DNA of 64,000 nucleotides from Flaccisagitta enflata. Lineage: Eukaryota > Chaetognatha > Sagittoidea > Aphragmophora. Numbering within the stretch: the stretch's first letter is position 1; every line of letters starts with the position of its first letter. The notes beneath the pieces are model-generated. The model made no database searches. It was not told the DNA's origin and saw only the letters and a program-made list of their open reading frames with translations. The position numbers and the translations under genes are program-made. Positions 38,870-49,664 of this stretch are shown piece by piece. The stretch is from contig OZ231126.1 in assembly GCA_965153355.1 (NCBI GenBank), positions 76,446,001-76,510,000 of the forward strand, written 5' to 3'.

Positions 38870-39712
38870 ATGTTACACAGCCCAGAATTCTCCGTTGTAT
38901 GTCACACAACTCAGTTCTCTCCAATAAATGTCACAGAGCCCAGAATTCTCCGTTGTATGTCACACAACTCAGTTCTCTCCAATAAATGTCACAGAGCCCA
39001 GAATTCTCCAATGTATGTCACACAACCCAGGTTTCTCCAATATATGTCACACAGCCCAGAATTCTCCAATGTATGTCACACAATGCAGTTTTCTCCAATG
39101 TTTGTCACACAGCCCAGAATTTTCTGATGTATGTCACACAACCTAGTTTTCTCCAATGTATGTCACACAGCCCAGAATCCTCAAATGTATGTCCCACAAC
39201 CCAGTTTTCTCAGATGTATGTCACACAGCCCAGAATTCTCCAAAGTATGTCACACAACCCAGTTTTCTCCAATGTATGTCACATAGCCCAGAATTCTCCG
39301 ATGTATGTCACACAACCCAGTTTTCTCCAATGTATGTCACACAGCCCAGAATTCTCTGATGTATGTCACACAACCCAATTTTCTCCAATGTATGTCACAC
39401 AGCCCTAAATTCTCTGATGTATGTGACACAACCCACTTTTCTCCAATGTAAGTCACACAGCCCAGAATTCTCAAATGTATGTCACACAACCCAGTTTTCT
39501 CCAATCTATATCAAACAGTCCAGAATTCTCCAATGTATGTCATACAGCCCAGAATTCTCTGGTGTATGTCACACAACCCAGAATTCTCTGATGTATGTCA
39601 CACAACCCAGTTTTCCCCAATGTATGTCACACAGCCCAGAATTCTCCAATGTATGTCACACAACCCAGTTTTCTCCGATGGATGTCACACAGCTCAGAAT
39701 TTTCCAATGTAT
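38870..39712. repeat. 29-bp satellite with a 58-bp alternating super-unit
   Basis: About 29 tandem units; TGTATGTCACACAACCCAGT alternates with TGTATGTCACACAGCCCAGA, each followed by TTTTCTCCAA or ATTCTCCGA-type tails. The same satellite resumes at 39903-40195, 41660-41755, 42648-42690 and 43825-44345, so one array has been split by insertions. Cys/His/Thr frames are artefacts. Confidence 0.9.
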
Positions 39713-39902
39713 GAAATGTGCAACAAAAAGTATCTTACAAAAACTTTAGAAAAATGGTATTGAAAAATAGACTTATCATATAAAAGTAAAAGAAAACATT
39801 CAAAAGCTACTCATTTCTGTATAGTATATGCTTCCACTCATATACTTACATATCCAATTTTAGGTACGACCTAAGTTTAGTGGTTACTGAAATTCAAAAC
39901 CT

Positions 39903-40195
39903 TGTCACACAGCCCAGAATTTTCCAAGGTATGATAGGTGGAACAATATCCCTCACTATACCCAGTTTTCAACAATGAATGTCACACAGCCCAGAATTCT
40001 CTGATGTATGTCACAACCCAGTTTTCTCCAATGTATGTCATACAGCCCAGTTTTCTCCAATGTATGTCACACAGCCCAGAATTCTCTGATGTATGTCACA
40101 CCATCCAGTTTTCTCCGATGTTTGTCACACAGCCCAAAATTCTCGGATGTATGTCACACGATCCAGTTTTCTCCAATGTATGAAAAGTGGAACAA
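39903..40195. repeat. 29-bp satellite, second block
   Basis: Same units as 38870-39712. It ends with ATGAAAAGTGGAACAATATC, the start of the 323-bp unit repeated further on. Confidence 0.85.
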
Positions 40196-40540
40196 TATCC
40201 CTTACTATGCCCAACTGAAAATGATGGAAAAGGGCCTTGTGAACCCTCACTGACTAGTTACTACGCGCATCACTGCTAGTTTTCCATGAAACAAAATCTG
40301 AAAAAAACATGCTCAATCTAACTCAAAAGCAAACTGCTTACCAAAAGTAGTTAGGGACAGACCTCTTGATTATGTTGCAGCGTGCAGCGCCGCTGCTTGG
40401 AAGGGAAGGGGGCATGTCGGAAGGTTTAGGAAGGAAAAGGAAAAAAGGAAAAAAAGGAAAAAGGAAAAGGAGAAAAGAAAAAGAAGGAAGAAAAAAAAGA
40501 AGAAGAGAAAAGAAAAGAAAAGGAAAGGAAAAGGAAAAAG

Positions 40541-40690
40541 AACAAGGCCGGATACACGGCCAATACCAGTTGCGGACGGGTGGGCAGGGGCGGAAATGCG
40601 CGTTTTCACGTTTTTCGACTCGTGTTCACGGACGGACCGACCGACGGACGGACAAAGGCTCTTATAGAGTTGCGTGTCCGCAACTAAAAA
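40541..40690 (+). mobile_element. RC-E element, complete (compensated variant of RC-B)
   Basis: A 150-bp copy from AACAAGGCCGGATACACGGC to GCAACTAAAAA. The 5' segment is AGTTGCGGAC and the 3' segment GTCCGCAACT. Compared with RC-B (AGTCGCGGAC/GTCCGCGACT) one base changed at each end so that pairing is kept 10/10; the local hairpin arm GTTGCG also changed to match CGCAAC. Confidence 0.85.
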
Positions 40691-40815
40691 GAAAAAGAAA
40701 AAGAGAAAAAAAAGGAAAAGGAAGGAAAATCAGATTGAGGAAAAAAGAAAAGTAGGAAAAAGATTACAAAAAAGAAAGGAAAAAAGAGGGCATTTCTTTT
40801 AAGTCAAAAATTTAA

Positions 40816-40895
40816 TGTGATGGATGGACTGATGGATGGATAGACAGATGGACGGACTGACAGAGGAATATGTAGCTGCGTGCATGCAACTAGAA
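40816..40895 (+). mobile_element. RC 3'-end fragment, degenerate
   Basis: GATGGACGGACTGACAGAGG core followed by GTAGCTGCGTGCATGCAACT and AGAAA. No 5' end. Confidence 0.5.
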
Positions 40896-41263
40896 ATTTA
40901 TCAACAATCCAAGTACCATCAAAACCAATTAAGGAGAATCAAGGATGAATTTGAATGTGTTTTTGATAGCTGAAACCCTATTTTATGGTAACTTTCTGTT
41001 TAGTGTTAGTCAAAATGGTCAAAATGGTCAAAATGATCTTAGTGTACAAATCCTGCTGCCCGGAAGAAAATCATAATCAAGAGGTCTGGTTAGGGAAATG
41101 ATTGTTACTTTATTAACCAAAATTCAACAAATCACCTGAGGGCAACATTGTTAAGGAACCATACCTTTAGAGGATAGAATCGAGGTCAAGCTTAATATTA
41201 CCGCCGGACATTCCAATCCAAGGTACTGAGTAGTATGAAAAGTGGAACAATATCCCTCACTAT

Positions 41264-41602
41264 TAGGGCGACTGAAAGTATGGTCAAATCCGAATTTAGT
41301 GTTCCTCGCGGGAAAAATGTGTCCATTTCCACCACAGATGATGACTCTAAAATCTGGTGATGATCAGATAAAATTTACTCATGACCGCCACCCCACCCCT
41401 TTTCCCATTATGAAACATAGGGCTGGAATAAGACCAGAACTCTTTTTGTGCATTTTCTATGGGATATAAAGGGAGTGGCGGTCATGAGTAGACTTTATCT
41501 GATCATCACCCGATTTCAGGGTCATCATCTGTGATGGATATGGTCACGTTTCTCCCGCGAGGAAGATGAAATTCGAATTGGACCATACTTTTGGTCACCC
41601 TA
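41264..41602. mobile_element. Palindromic hAT-like MITE
   Basis: A 339-bp element flanked by the perfect 8-bp duplication CTCACTAT (41256-41263; 41603-41610). The ends are TAGGGCGACTGAAAGTATGG and the complement of TAGGGTGACCAAAAGTATGG; the arms are ~150 bp. The empty target phrase CCCTCACTATACCCAA is present in sister satellite units nearby (e.g. 41770, 42090), confirming the borders. Confidence 0.9.
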
Positions 41603-41747
41603 CTCACTATACCCAACTTAAATTAATGGAAAAGGGCCTTGTGAACCCTCACTGACTAGTATGTCACACAACCCAGAATTCTCTGGTGTACGTCTCATCA
41701 CCCAATTTTCTCCAATGCATATCACACAGCCCAAAATTCTCTGATGT

Positions 41748-42650
41748 ATGATAGGTGGAACAATATCCCTCACTATACCCAAACTGAAAAATATGGAAGA
41801 AGGCCTTGTGAGCCCTCACTGACTAGTTACAACGCGCATCACTCCTAGTTTTCCATTCAGCAAAACTAACTTGCAAACATCCATTCTGAGTCTAACCCAA
41901 AACACTAATGCTTACCAAAATAGAAAAGGGCTAATGATTGTTACCTTTGTTACCAAAATCCAACAAATTACCCGAGGGTAGCATTGTTAAGAAACCATAC
42001 CCTTGAAGGATAGAATCGAGGTCAAGCTTAATGCGACCGCCGGACATTCTTATCCAAGGTACTGAGTAGTATGATAGGTGGAACAATATCCCTCACTATA
42101 CCCAAACTGAAAAATATGGAAGAAGGCCTTGTGAGCCCTCACTGACTAGTTACTACGCGCATCACTCCTAGTTTTCCATTTAGCAAAACTAACTTGCAAA
42201 CATCCATTCTGAGTCTAACCCAAAACACTAATGCTTACCAAAATAGATAAGGGCTAATGATTGTTACCTTTGTTACCAAAATCCAACAAATTACCCGAGG
42301 GTAACATTGTTAAGAAACCATACCCTTGAAGGATAGAATCGAGATCAAGCTTAATGCGACCGCCGGACATTCTAATCCAAGGTACTGAGTAGTATGATAG
42401 GTGGAACAATATCCCTCACTATACCCAAACTGAAAAATATGGAAGAAGGCCTTGTGAGCCCTCACTGACTAGTTACTACGCGCATCACTCCTAGTTTTCC
42501 ATTTAGCAAAACTAACTTGCAAACATCCATTCTGAGTCTAACCCAAAACACTAATGCTTACCAAAATAGATAAGGGCTAATGATTGTTACCTTTGTTACC
42601 AAAATCCAACAAATTACCCGAGGGTAGCATTGTTAAGAAACCATACCCAT
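41748..42650. repeat. 323-bp tandem satellite, 2.8 units
   Basis: The phrase ATGATAGGTGGAACAATATC starts units at 41748, 42071 and 42394 (period 323). Units are nearly identical. Diverged single units occur at 40180-40357 plus 41089-41255, interrupted by the hAT-like element. Confidence 0.9.
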
Positions 42651-42967
42651 ATGTCACACCACCCAGCTTTCTCCAATGTACATCACACCACACGGCGTCC
42701 GGGAACAAACCATAGGTCGAAAAAAATGGTCAAGACTCCTGATTTGGGAAAGTCTTTTTTGATGCATTAGCTATCAATTTATGGCAAAAATAGAAAAAAT
42801 GGCATGGAAATATAGAATTCAAAGCTCAAAGATAGCAAAAATGAAGCATTTTTGTATATTATTTATATCAGAAATTAGGATTGTAGCTTCAAGCTGTTTA
42901 AAAGATACCTGGAAAGTGTGGCAATAGTTGCTGTTTTTGGTAAGTTTAGAGGGTTATTTTATAGATA

Positions 42968-43123
42968 AACAAGGCCGGATACACGGCAATCCAGTCGCGG
43001 ACAGTTGGGCAGGAGCGGTAATTCAAAGAACGATTGCAAGTTTAGAAATATTTGTGACGGACGGACGGACGGACCGACCAACCAACACGGCAAGGTGTAG
43101 AGTCGCGTGTCCTCGACTAAAAA
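42968..43123 (+). mobile_element. RC-B element, complete
   Basis: AACAAGGCCGGATACACGGC ... AGTCGCGGAC ... GTCCTCGACTAAAAA. End pairing 9/10. Nested in the long-TIR element. Confidence 0.8.
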
Positions 43124-43463
43124 CTAAAAAAACTATTTCAAACTATCAAATTGATTTTTTTTCAGCTTTTTTTCATGATGACCCCTTTAAAATTCTTGAA
43201 AACTATGAAAAGTGTATAAATATTGTTGAAAAACACATGCTGAAATATAATCCAGCTAGTTTTAAGAAATATTTGATAGATAAGAGCTTAAAAATAGCAA
43301 AAAATAACAAAAAATAGTCATTTTACAACAGTTTTTAAAATTGTTTTGTCTTGATTTTTAGAATATCACTCTAAACAAACTGAAGTAGGTAAAAGCATTA
43401 GTGCAACCACTGTAGCCAAACTTTTCATACATTTCTACATACTTTTAAAAGCCATGAACACAA

Positions 43464-43570
43464 TTTTTAGTCGCGTGCACGCGACTCTACACCCCGCTTT
43501 GTCGGTCCGTCTGTTGGTCCGTCCGTCCGTCGGTCCGTCCATCCGTCCGTCCGTCACACTTTACTTTTTT
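43464..43570 (-). mobile_element. RC-A 3' fragment between ~55-bp direct repeats
   Basis: TTTTTAGTCGCGTGCACGCG plus the tetramer core, stopping after CACACTTTACTTTTTTT. The left flank (about 43410-43463, ending AAAGCCATGAACACAA) is repeated at 43592-43648 with a 4-base difference. Confidence 0.75.
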
Positions 43571-43824
43571 TGTAATATAACGTCAACTCTTAGCCAAACT
43601 TTTCATATTTCTACATACTTTTAAAAGCCATGAACACAATCTTTAATGTAAAATATGCTTAAAAATGCCTTTATTGGTTATTATCTGACCATCAATTCTA
43701 TATTTCTAAGCAGATTTTTTTATTTTTACCATTAATTTGTAGCTAATGCATCAAAAAAGACATTTCCCCAGGTCAGGAGTCTTGAGCATTTTTTTAGACC
43801 TAGGGTTTGTTCCTGGACGCCGTG

Positions 43825-44345
43825 ACCACCTAGTTTTCTCCAATGTATGTCACACAACCCAGAATCCTCAAATGTATGTCACAAAACCCAGTTTTCTTAG
43901 ATGTATGAAAAGTGGAACAATATCCCTCACTATACCCAGCCCAGAATTCTCCAAAGTATGTTTCACAACTCAGTTTTCTCTGATGTATGTCACACTACCC
44001 AGTTTTCTCCCATGTATGTCACACCACCCAGTTTTCTCCAATGTTTGTCACCCCACCCAGTTTTTTTCAATGTTTATCACAGCACCAAAATTTCTCTGAT
44101 GTATTCCATATCACAAAGTTTTCTCTGATGTATGTCACACCACCCAGTTTTCTTCAATGTATTTCACACAGCTCAGTATTCTCTGACAAATGTTACACCA
44201 CTCAGTTTTCTTTAATGTAAGTCACACAGCCCAGTTGTTTCTAATGTATGTAATCCAGCCCTGTATTCTCCGATGTATGTCATACCGCCCAGATTGTTCC
44301 AATGTATGTCACAAGGACTAGTTTCTCCGATGTATATTACATAAC
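43825..44345. repeat. 29-bp satellite, distal diverged block
   Basis: Same family as 38870-39712 but more diverged (CACACCACCCAGTTTTCTCC forms), consistent with array-edge decay. Confidence 0.85.
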
Positions 44346-44361
44346 CCCGCTTTCTCCACAT

Positions 44362-44690
<329 letters not shown>

Positions 44691-44780
44691 TGTCCGGTTA
44701 TTATTATTATTAGAAATATTTCATGAATTGTTGCCTTTCTTTTTCATGCTAAATCAAGTTTTTGTGGAACACAATATGGC

Positions 44781-45780
44781 GAACACCACTAGTTTCAAAG
44801 TGTTTTTACGCGGGTAGTGTTTTAGGGTTAGGGGTAGGGTTAGGGTTAGGGAGGGGGTGGGTTTTAGATATTGGGATAGGGTTGGGTTATCGGGAAAAAA
44901 GTCGAAGTCAGTCTTCGACTTTTTGACATATTTGAGAGAAACAGGGTTTTCATTTTCTTATGGGAAAGTTGGGGATCTCCACCGACCGATTGAGGCCTCC
45001 AATGAAATTGATAGGGTAAGTAAATTCAATAATTCTCTTTCATTTGGCGCCAAGCAGAATGCTCTACGACAAATATTTTTTGCGCTATGATTTTTTAAAG
45101 ATTTATTTATGAAAAATTCGAATAGAATTTTTTTCAATTTTTTTATGATTTTGTGTAGGATCAATAAAGGAGTGTATTCATGTTTATGTGAGCAGGCAAA
45201 TACAAATAGACATATTTATGAGCACAGCTGCTCATCTGTGAGGGTGTTTTTGAGCGTTTTAGCTTAATAAGCTCACTTAGCTCAGTCTATTCTTTCTGAT
45301 TTCGAATATGATAAATGACTAAATATTTTCATACTTGTTTAAGCAAGCAATTAAAAAAAACAAGTCAGTGAGCAGAGCTGCTTATCTGTGCGAGCGTTCT
45401 TAAGTATTCTAGTTCATTTAGCTCATTTAGCTTGTTCTATTTCTCTGATTTTAAATAGGATAAATAAATTAATGTTTTGATTTAAGCATGCAAGTACAAG
45501 GAAGCATATCAATGAGCAAAGCTGTTTGTCTGAATGAATTATTTGGAATATTTTAGCTCATCTAGCTCATTTGGCTCAGTCCTAATTTTCTCCAATTTTC
45601 AAAGCAATAGATACATACAATTACTTTTGATTTGATCTAATAAAAAAAAGATTTCAGTGACTGAAGATACGAACACCACTAGTTTCAAATTGTTTTTACG
45701 CGGGTAGTGTTTTAGGGTTAGGGGTAGGGTTAGGGTTAGGGAGGGGCTGGGTTTTAGATATTGGGATAGGGTTGGGTTAT
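44781..45780. repeat. 110-bp direct repeats flanking dispersed repeat copy 2
   Basis: 44781-44890 and 45671-45780 are ~98% identical (GAACACCACTAGTTTCAAA ... GGGTTGGGTTAT). Between them, 44891-45670 is the dispersed repeat also found inverted at 25340-26160. Either a tandem duplication of unit plus element or an element with terminal direct repeats; copy 1 lacks the 110-bp flanks, favouring duplication. Confidence 0.8.
44820..44860. repeat. Short TTAGGG-like run (interstitial telomeric motif)
   Basis: TTTTAGGGTTAGGGGTAGGG followed by TTAGGGTTAGGG; repeated at 45710-45750 within the 110-bp duplicate. Compatible with an animal whose telomeres are TTAGGG, but too short to prove it. Confidence 0.5.
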
Positions 45781-45939
45781 AGATAGATTTAGGGCAAGGT
45801 GTGGACTTGGTTCTGTATGTTTTAACTCGATTAAAGATTTGCCCTTGCGGGAAAACACAGGTGCACCGGATTGAATTCCCTAAGATTACCTTTTGCAAGA
45901 AGTTTGCAACAGTGCATACAACATTTCAAACCGACTAAA

Positions 45940-46173
45940 CTACAAATTGAGTTCAATTGAGCATAGATGTTTTAGAACAGGATTTCCTATATGTTTGATT
46001 GCACGGTAAAAAGAGGCAGTGCGTTTTGTGAATAACTCAGATACTGAGTCATAACCACGTTCTTTTCTCAGTGATCTAACGCTCTCCCATCTGTTATAGG
46101 CAAAGATCTTGCGAATACAGTCATTAAGGGCTACTTCATAACTCATCATTCCCCTTCCGTTGAGAGCTTTCAA
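45940..46173 (-). pseudogene. Relic of a LINE ORF2 C-terminus
   Basis: A 77-codon open stretch with YEVALNDCIRKIFAYNRWES, then VSELF and SFYRAIKHIGNPVLKHL. The pattern (…NDCIRKIF…RWES…) resembles the region after the reverse transcriptase in RTE/CR1-type LINEs. There is no RT domain, and neither end is defined. It does not match the C-terminus of the LINE at 33330-36221, so it would be a different lineage. Possible but not certain. Confidence 0.45.
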
Positions 46174-46484
46174 ATTAGTCGGGAACCATCGTTAGGGTGA
46201 CTGCGAAATTTCTATATTGAAATGTATGACAGAGACAGCTTTTGCATGATAGAAATATTTATTCCAATGTAAAATCAATTCTTCCTGGTCAAATTGAAAG
46301 TCGTGCAGGGGCTCATTTGAAAGAATCAATCTACCGGGGAATGCATCATTTAGCGGTATTGGGCAAGCAGGCCCGCGTACTATTCAGTCGATATTGAAAA
46401 ATAGGGCAAAATTGCAACTTTTGCATTCTGCATTCTGCACTATCATGCGAATCACGTAAAGAGATTTTTAGAAATCTATACTGG

Positions 46485-46682
46485 TTTTTAGTCGCGTGCA
46501 ACGCGACTCTATGATCCGCTATGTTGGTCAGTCTGTCCGTCGGTTGGTCCACGTTAGCTTTTTTCGGCGTTATTGGGCGGTTTTCGCGTTACTGCTCCTG
46601 CCCAATTGCTTGAATAGCCTTTTTTTATCACTGCCCCTGCCCATCCGCACGCGACTTTGGTAGCTGTGTATACGGCCTTGTT
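46485..46682 (-). mobile_element. RC-A element, complete, head-to-head pair (left)
   Basis: TTTTTAGTCGCGTGCAACGC ... CCGCACGCGACTTTGG ... GGCCTTGTT, pairing 10/10. Its 5' end faces the 5' end of the next copy across 32 bp. Confidence 0.85.
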
Positions 46683-46714
46683 CACAACAAAATGGAATAC
46701 TAGAAAGACAGTTA

Positions 46715-46927
46715 AACAAGGCCAGATACACGGCTACTGAAGTCGCGTGCGGGTGGGCAGGGGCCATATTTGAGGTCATCAGACCATTTGGGCAGGAGCA
46801 GTGAGGTCAAAGAAATGAAATCATAAAAAAAGTAATGTGTGACCGACCGACCGACCAACCAACCGACCGTCCAACGGACCGACTAACGGACAAAGCAGGT
46901 TGTAGAGTCGCGTGCACGCGACTAGAA
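46715..46927 (+). mobile_element. RC-A element, complete, head-to-head pair (right)
   Basis: AACAAGGCCAGATACACGGC ... AGTCGCGTGCGGG ... GCACGCGACTAGAAA, pairing 10/10. The two copies differ in their cores, so the pair arose from two insertions rather than simple inverted duplication. Confidence 0.85.
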
Positions 46928-47241
46928 ATGAAATTTCCTATTGCGACGTCGAAGAGGAAGTAGACATTTCACTTAACAATTGTCTCCTTTTTCTTCTTCT
47001 TTTATTCCTTCTTTTCTTTTCCTTTTTTCTCTTTCTTTCTCCTTTCTTTTCTTTTTCTTTTCACACCTCTTCGGTTTTTCAATTCGCGCGAGGCCTCATT
47101 GTCAACCGAAAACTTCGCTTCTTCTTGTTCTCACTCATTCTCTCTACATCTCTGTCTCTGTCTTTGTTTCTGTCTGTCTGTCTGTCTGTCTGTCTGGATC
47201 ACTGTTTCTTCCAGTTTCTCTCAGTTTCTCTCAGTCTCTCT

Positions 47242-47303
<62 letters not shown>
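47242..47303. repeat. (CT)n microsatellite
   Basis: Dinucleotide array within a T/C-rich tract (46980-47330). Confidence 0.95.
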
Positions 47304-47307
<4 letters not shown>

Positions 47308-47565
47308 AGCACCGGCTTCTTCCTTCTCTTTTCTCGTACCGTCATCATCAAACGCTTTTCCATTAACACAACCGTTTAAAGATTTTTAAAAGTAAGTTTT
47401 TAACCCTCCATCCACCTGAAACACTCGCACTCTCACACACACAGACACACACGGAGATATATTTGTAGTGAAGGGGCGCACGAGCTCGCACTCGTACGTG
47501 TTGATGATGAAACACGCATGCGCACGTAAACCTACGCACGCATGCGCACCACACTGGCCCGAATA

Positions 47566-48171
47566 CTATCTAGAGCAAAAGTATGGCAACACCATAAGAC
47601 TTTATCTATGTATTTAATAAATAATGCATAATATGATTATGAAATATGTTCAATACACAGCGTTCCTTCCCTGGGCATCAATGATCGCCTTCATAGGCCT
47701 CAGTATGCATTCGTAAAGAGAGTTTAGGTAAGTTGGCAAGATATTCCTCTAGACTTTAAGACTGATTCTTTTAAGCCTTGCCATGCAACCAAAGTTACAT
47801 GTCCCTTGCTTAGTAGCTATAGCTGCTTTGTTTGAGACCAAAGCAGGGTTTGAGATTTGGGCTGTCCCTAGCCAACCACAAAAAAGTTTGGCACTGTGTT
47901 TTGTGTACCATTGCTTCTTTGTGAAAGTGCAATGTGTCAAAGTGCCATCATTCAATAATTAACTACAATTTTTTTTTGCCATTTTTGATTTGGAGTAGCA
48001 ATCTTGTTTTATCTGTCATTTCTAAACGCCTTGACTTTGATGAATGCAATTTGCGTCATTGGATCAGAAGTTTGATCTAGTTTCAGAATCTCACTGATTT
48101 TTATATGATTTCTTTATTCTAAGCAGAGATATTGCTCAAAACATCTGTTGCCATACTTTTGCTCTAGATAG
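47566..48171. mobile_element. Tc1/mariner-like element remnant
   Basis: A 606-bp element with 26-bp inverted ends (CTATCTAGAGCAAAAGTATG ... complement) flanked by TA at 47564-47565 and 48172-48173. On the minus strand near 47640-47730 a short frame reads LNSLYECILRPMKAIIDAQG and then stops, which resembles the C-terminus of Tc1/mariner transposases. The rest of a transposase is not recoverable, so this is probably an internally deleted relic. Confidence 0.7.
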
Positions 48172-48518
48172 TACACCACCTATCGAGCTCATAGGCCTAT
48201 CTCAACTCTATCCACTCATAACCACCACCTTCCACCATCACACTGGACGCACGCACTTAACTTGCGGTGAAATGAGAAACGATGTCGTATGCTTTACACC
48301 TTGTCCTTTTTTTTTTTAACGACGACGACGACGACGACGACGGTGATAACGACGACGAAGAGAACGACCGCAATGTCCACAACGACAAAGACGACGAAGG
48401 CGAACCAGAGAGAAGAAAATAAGAAAAAGAAAAAGAAAGTGAAATTGAAATTTGAGACCAGAGAGAAAGTGACTTGTACGTCGTTCCATTCTGTACCTTG
48501 TTGAGCTGTGAATTGAAT

Positions 48519-48690
48519 AACAAGGATAACCCAATTAGTTGCGTGCGGTTGGGCAGGGGTGAGGGCATAGGCCTATTGGGCAGGGGTATGGGCGTAGGCC
48601 CATTGGGTAATACAGTAGTACAAACCGCTCGAGATAGAATCGTGTTTTGGCGAAGGACTGACTAACGTACAGAGTAGGTAGTAGCGAGGC
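48519..48690 (+). mobile_element. Degenerate RC element
   Basis: AACAAGGATAACCCAATTAG, TTGCGTGCGGTTGGGCAGGG and a duplicated GGGCAGGGGT-AGGCC block correspond to the RC 5' part; the 3' end is eroded (GTAGTAGCGAGGCGTGAACT). From 48691 to 49664 nothing else is supported. Confidence 0.4.
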
Positions 48691-49664
48691 GTGAACTCGA
48701 CCAAAGATGGCAGCGGGAAAGATGCAAAAGATGGTCAGCGCTAAACAGTTAACGTTTTAACGCGTTGAACATGAAAGATCGACTTCCGATTAGCCGATGA
48801 AGATAATGCTTAAGGGCCTCCAGTTGTCTCATGTGAGAAAAATCAATAATTAGGTTTCTGGTGATTAATGTGATGTACAAGCCACGCATTTCTATGTGCT
48901 CAAGTCTCTACGATCGAATCACTATGAATATAGCATTACAGAGACAGTTATAGCATCACTCTACACTAGGAAGTATGCTGCACTGAAATGCGAAGTTGTG
49001 CATTTTCCTAGCAACGAGTCACCAAGATACTGGCCTGAAACAACAAGTTCCAGAGGCCGACTCAATTAAAAAACATGTTACCCAATTCAATTCAGTACAA
49101 ATCACGCTGAGGTAGTGAAAATTAGCGGTACATTTTTTTTACATGTTCCTGACCTCAAAAAGGCATGAAATTTTATGTGTGATATCGGAAAGGGGTTAGT
49201 GAAGGGCCACTTGATTTGATTAGTGAGAATTACCCATTCCTTGCTACCTTCACATTAGACTCGATTTGATTTACCTACTTAAAATGGCTTCCTCTGAACA
49301 TTTGAAATCGCACAGTCAATTTTACGCATCTACTTTACCCAAAACTCAAATTCGTCCAGATTTTTAAGGTACAGGGTCGTCAGAATATGTACCAATCTGA
49401 GGACATGATTTTGCTTATTTGGTCTATGTTGTGAATAGACGTTGGGGGATGTTGGCAGTGCCAGTTACTCAATTTTTGGTGCTCATTGGATATAATTAGC
49501 ACCTCTCAGGCCAGATAAAGCTGTCTCAGTAAGTTCAAATTGGCCGCCTTTAGTCCCTTAAAGTGTCTGAGTCTATGTCTATATCTATGTTCTAAAAACC
49601 TAATACATGAGAAACGAAATAAAATACAGTGGAGCGCCGCTAGAGCGCACCCGCTGATAACGCA

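Larger units (their letters stand above)
40358..41088. mobile_element. hAT-like non-autonomous element
   Basis: A 731-bp element flanked by the 8-bp duplication GTTAGGGA (40350-40357; 41089-41096). The terminal inverted repeat is CAGACCTCTTGATTATG, 17/17. It is inserted in a diverged 323-bp satellite unit whose sequence continues on both sides. CAG ends plus an 8-bp duplication are typical of hAT. It carries an RC-E copy and an RC fragment; no transposase. Confidence 0.9.
42691..43824. mobile_element. 1.1-kb element with ~85-bp terminal inverted repeats
   Basis: The ends are CACGGCGTCCGGGAACAAAC and its near-complement at 43805-43824; complementarity extends ~85 bp inward to TAGCTAATGCATCAAAAAAG. 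It lies in the 29-bp satellite; ACCA on both sides may be a 4-bp target duplication. It contains an RC-B and an RC-A fragment. No transposase; superfamily not assigned. Confidence 0.75.

Noticed and set aside
38870-40253. Cys/His-rich frames that look like zinc-finger repeats
   Set aside because: They come from the 29-bp satellite (58-bp dimer is not a multiple of 3, so frames only run by chance of unit variants) and lack CX2C...HX3H spacing.
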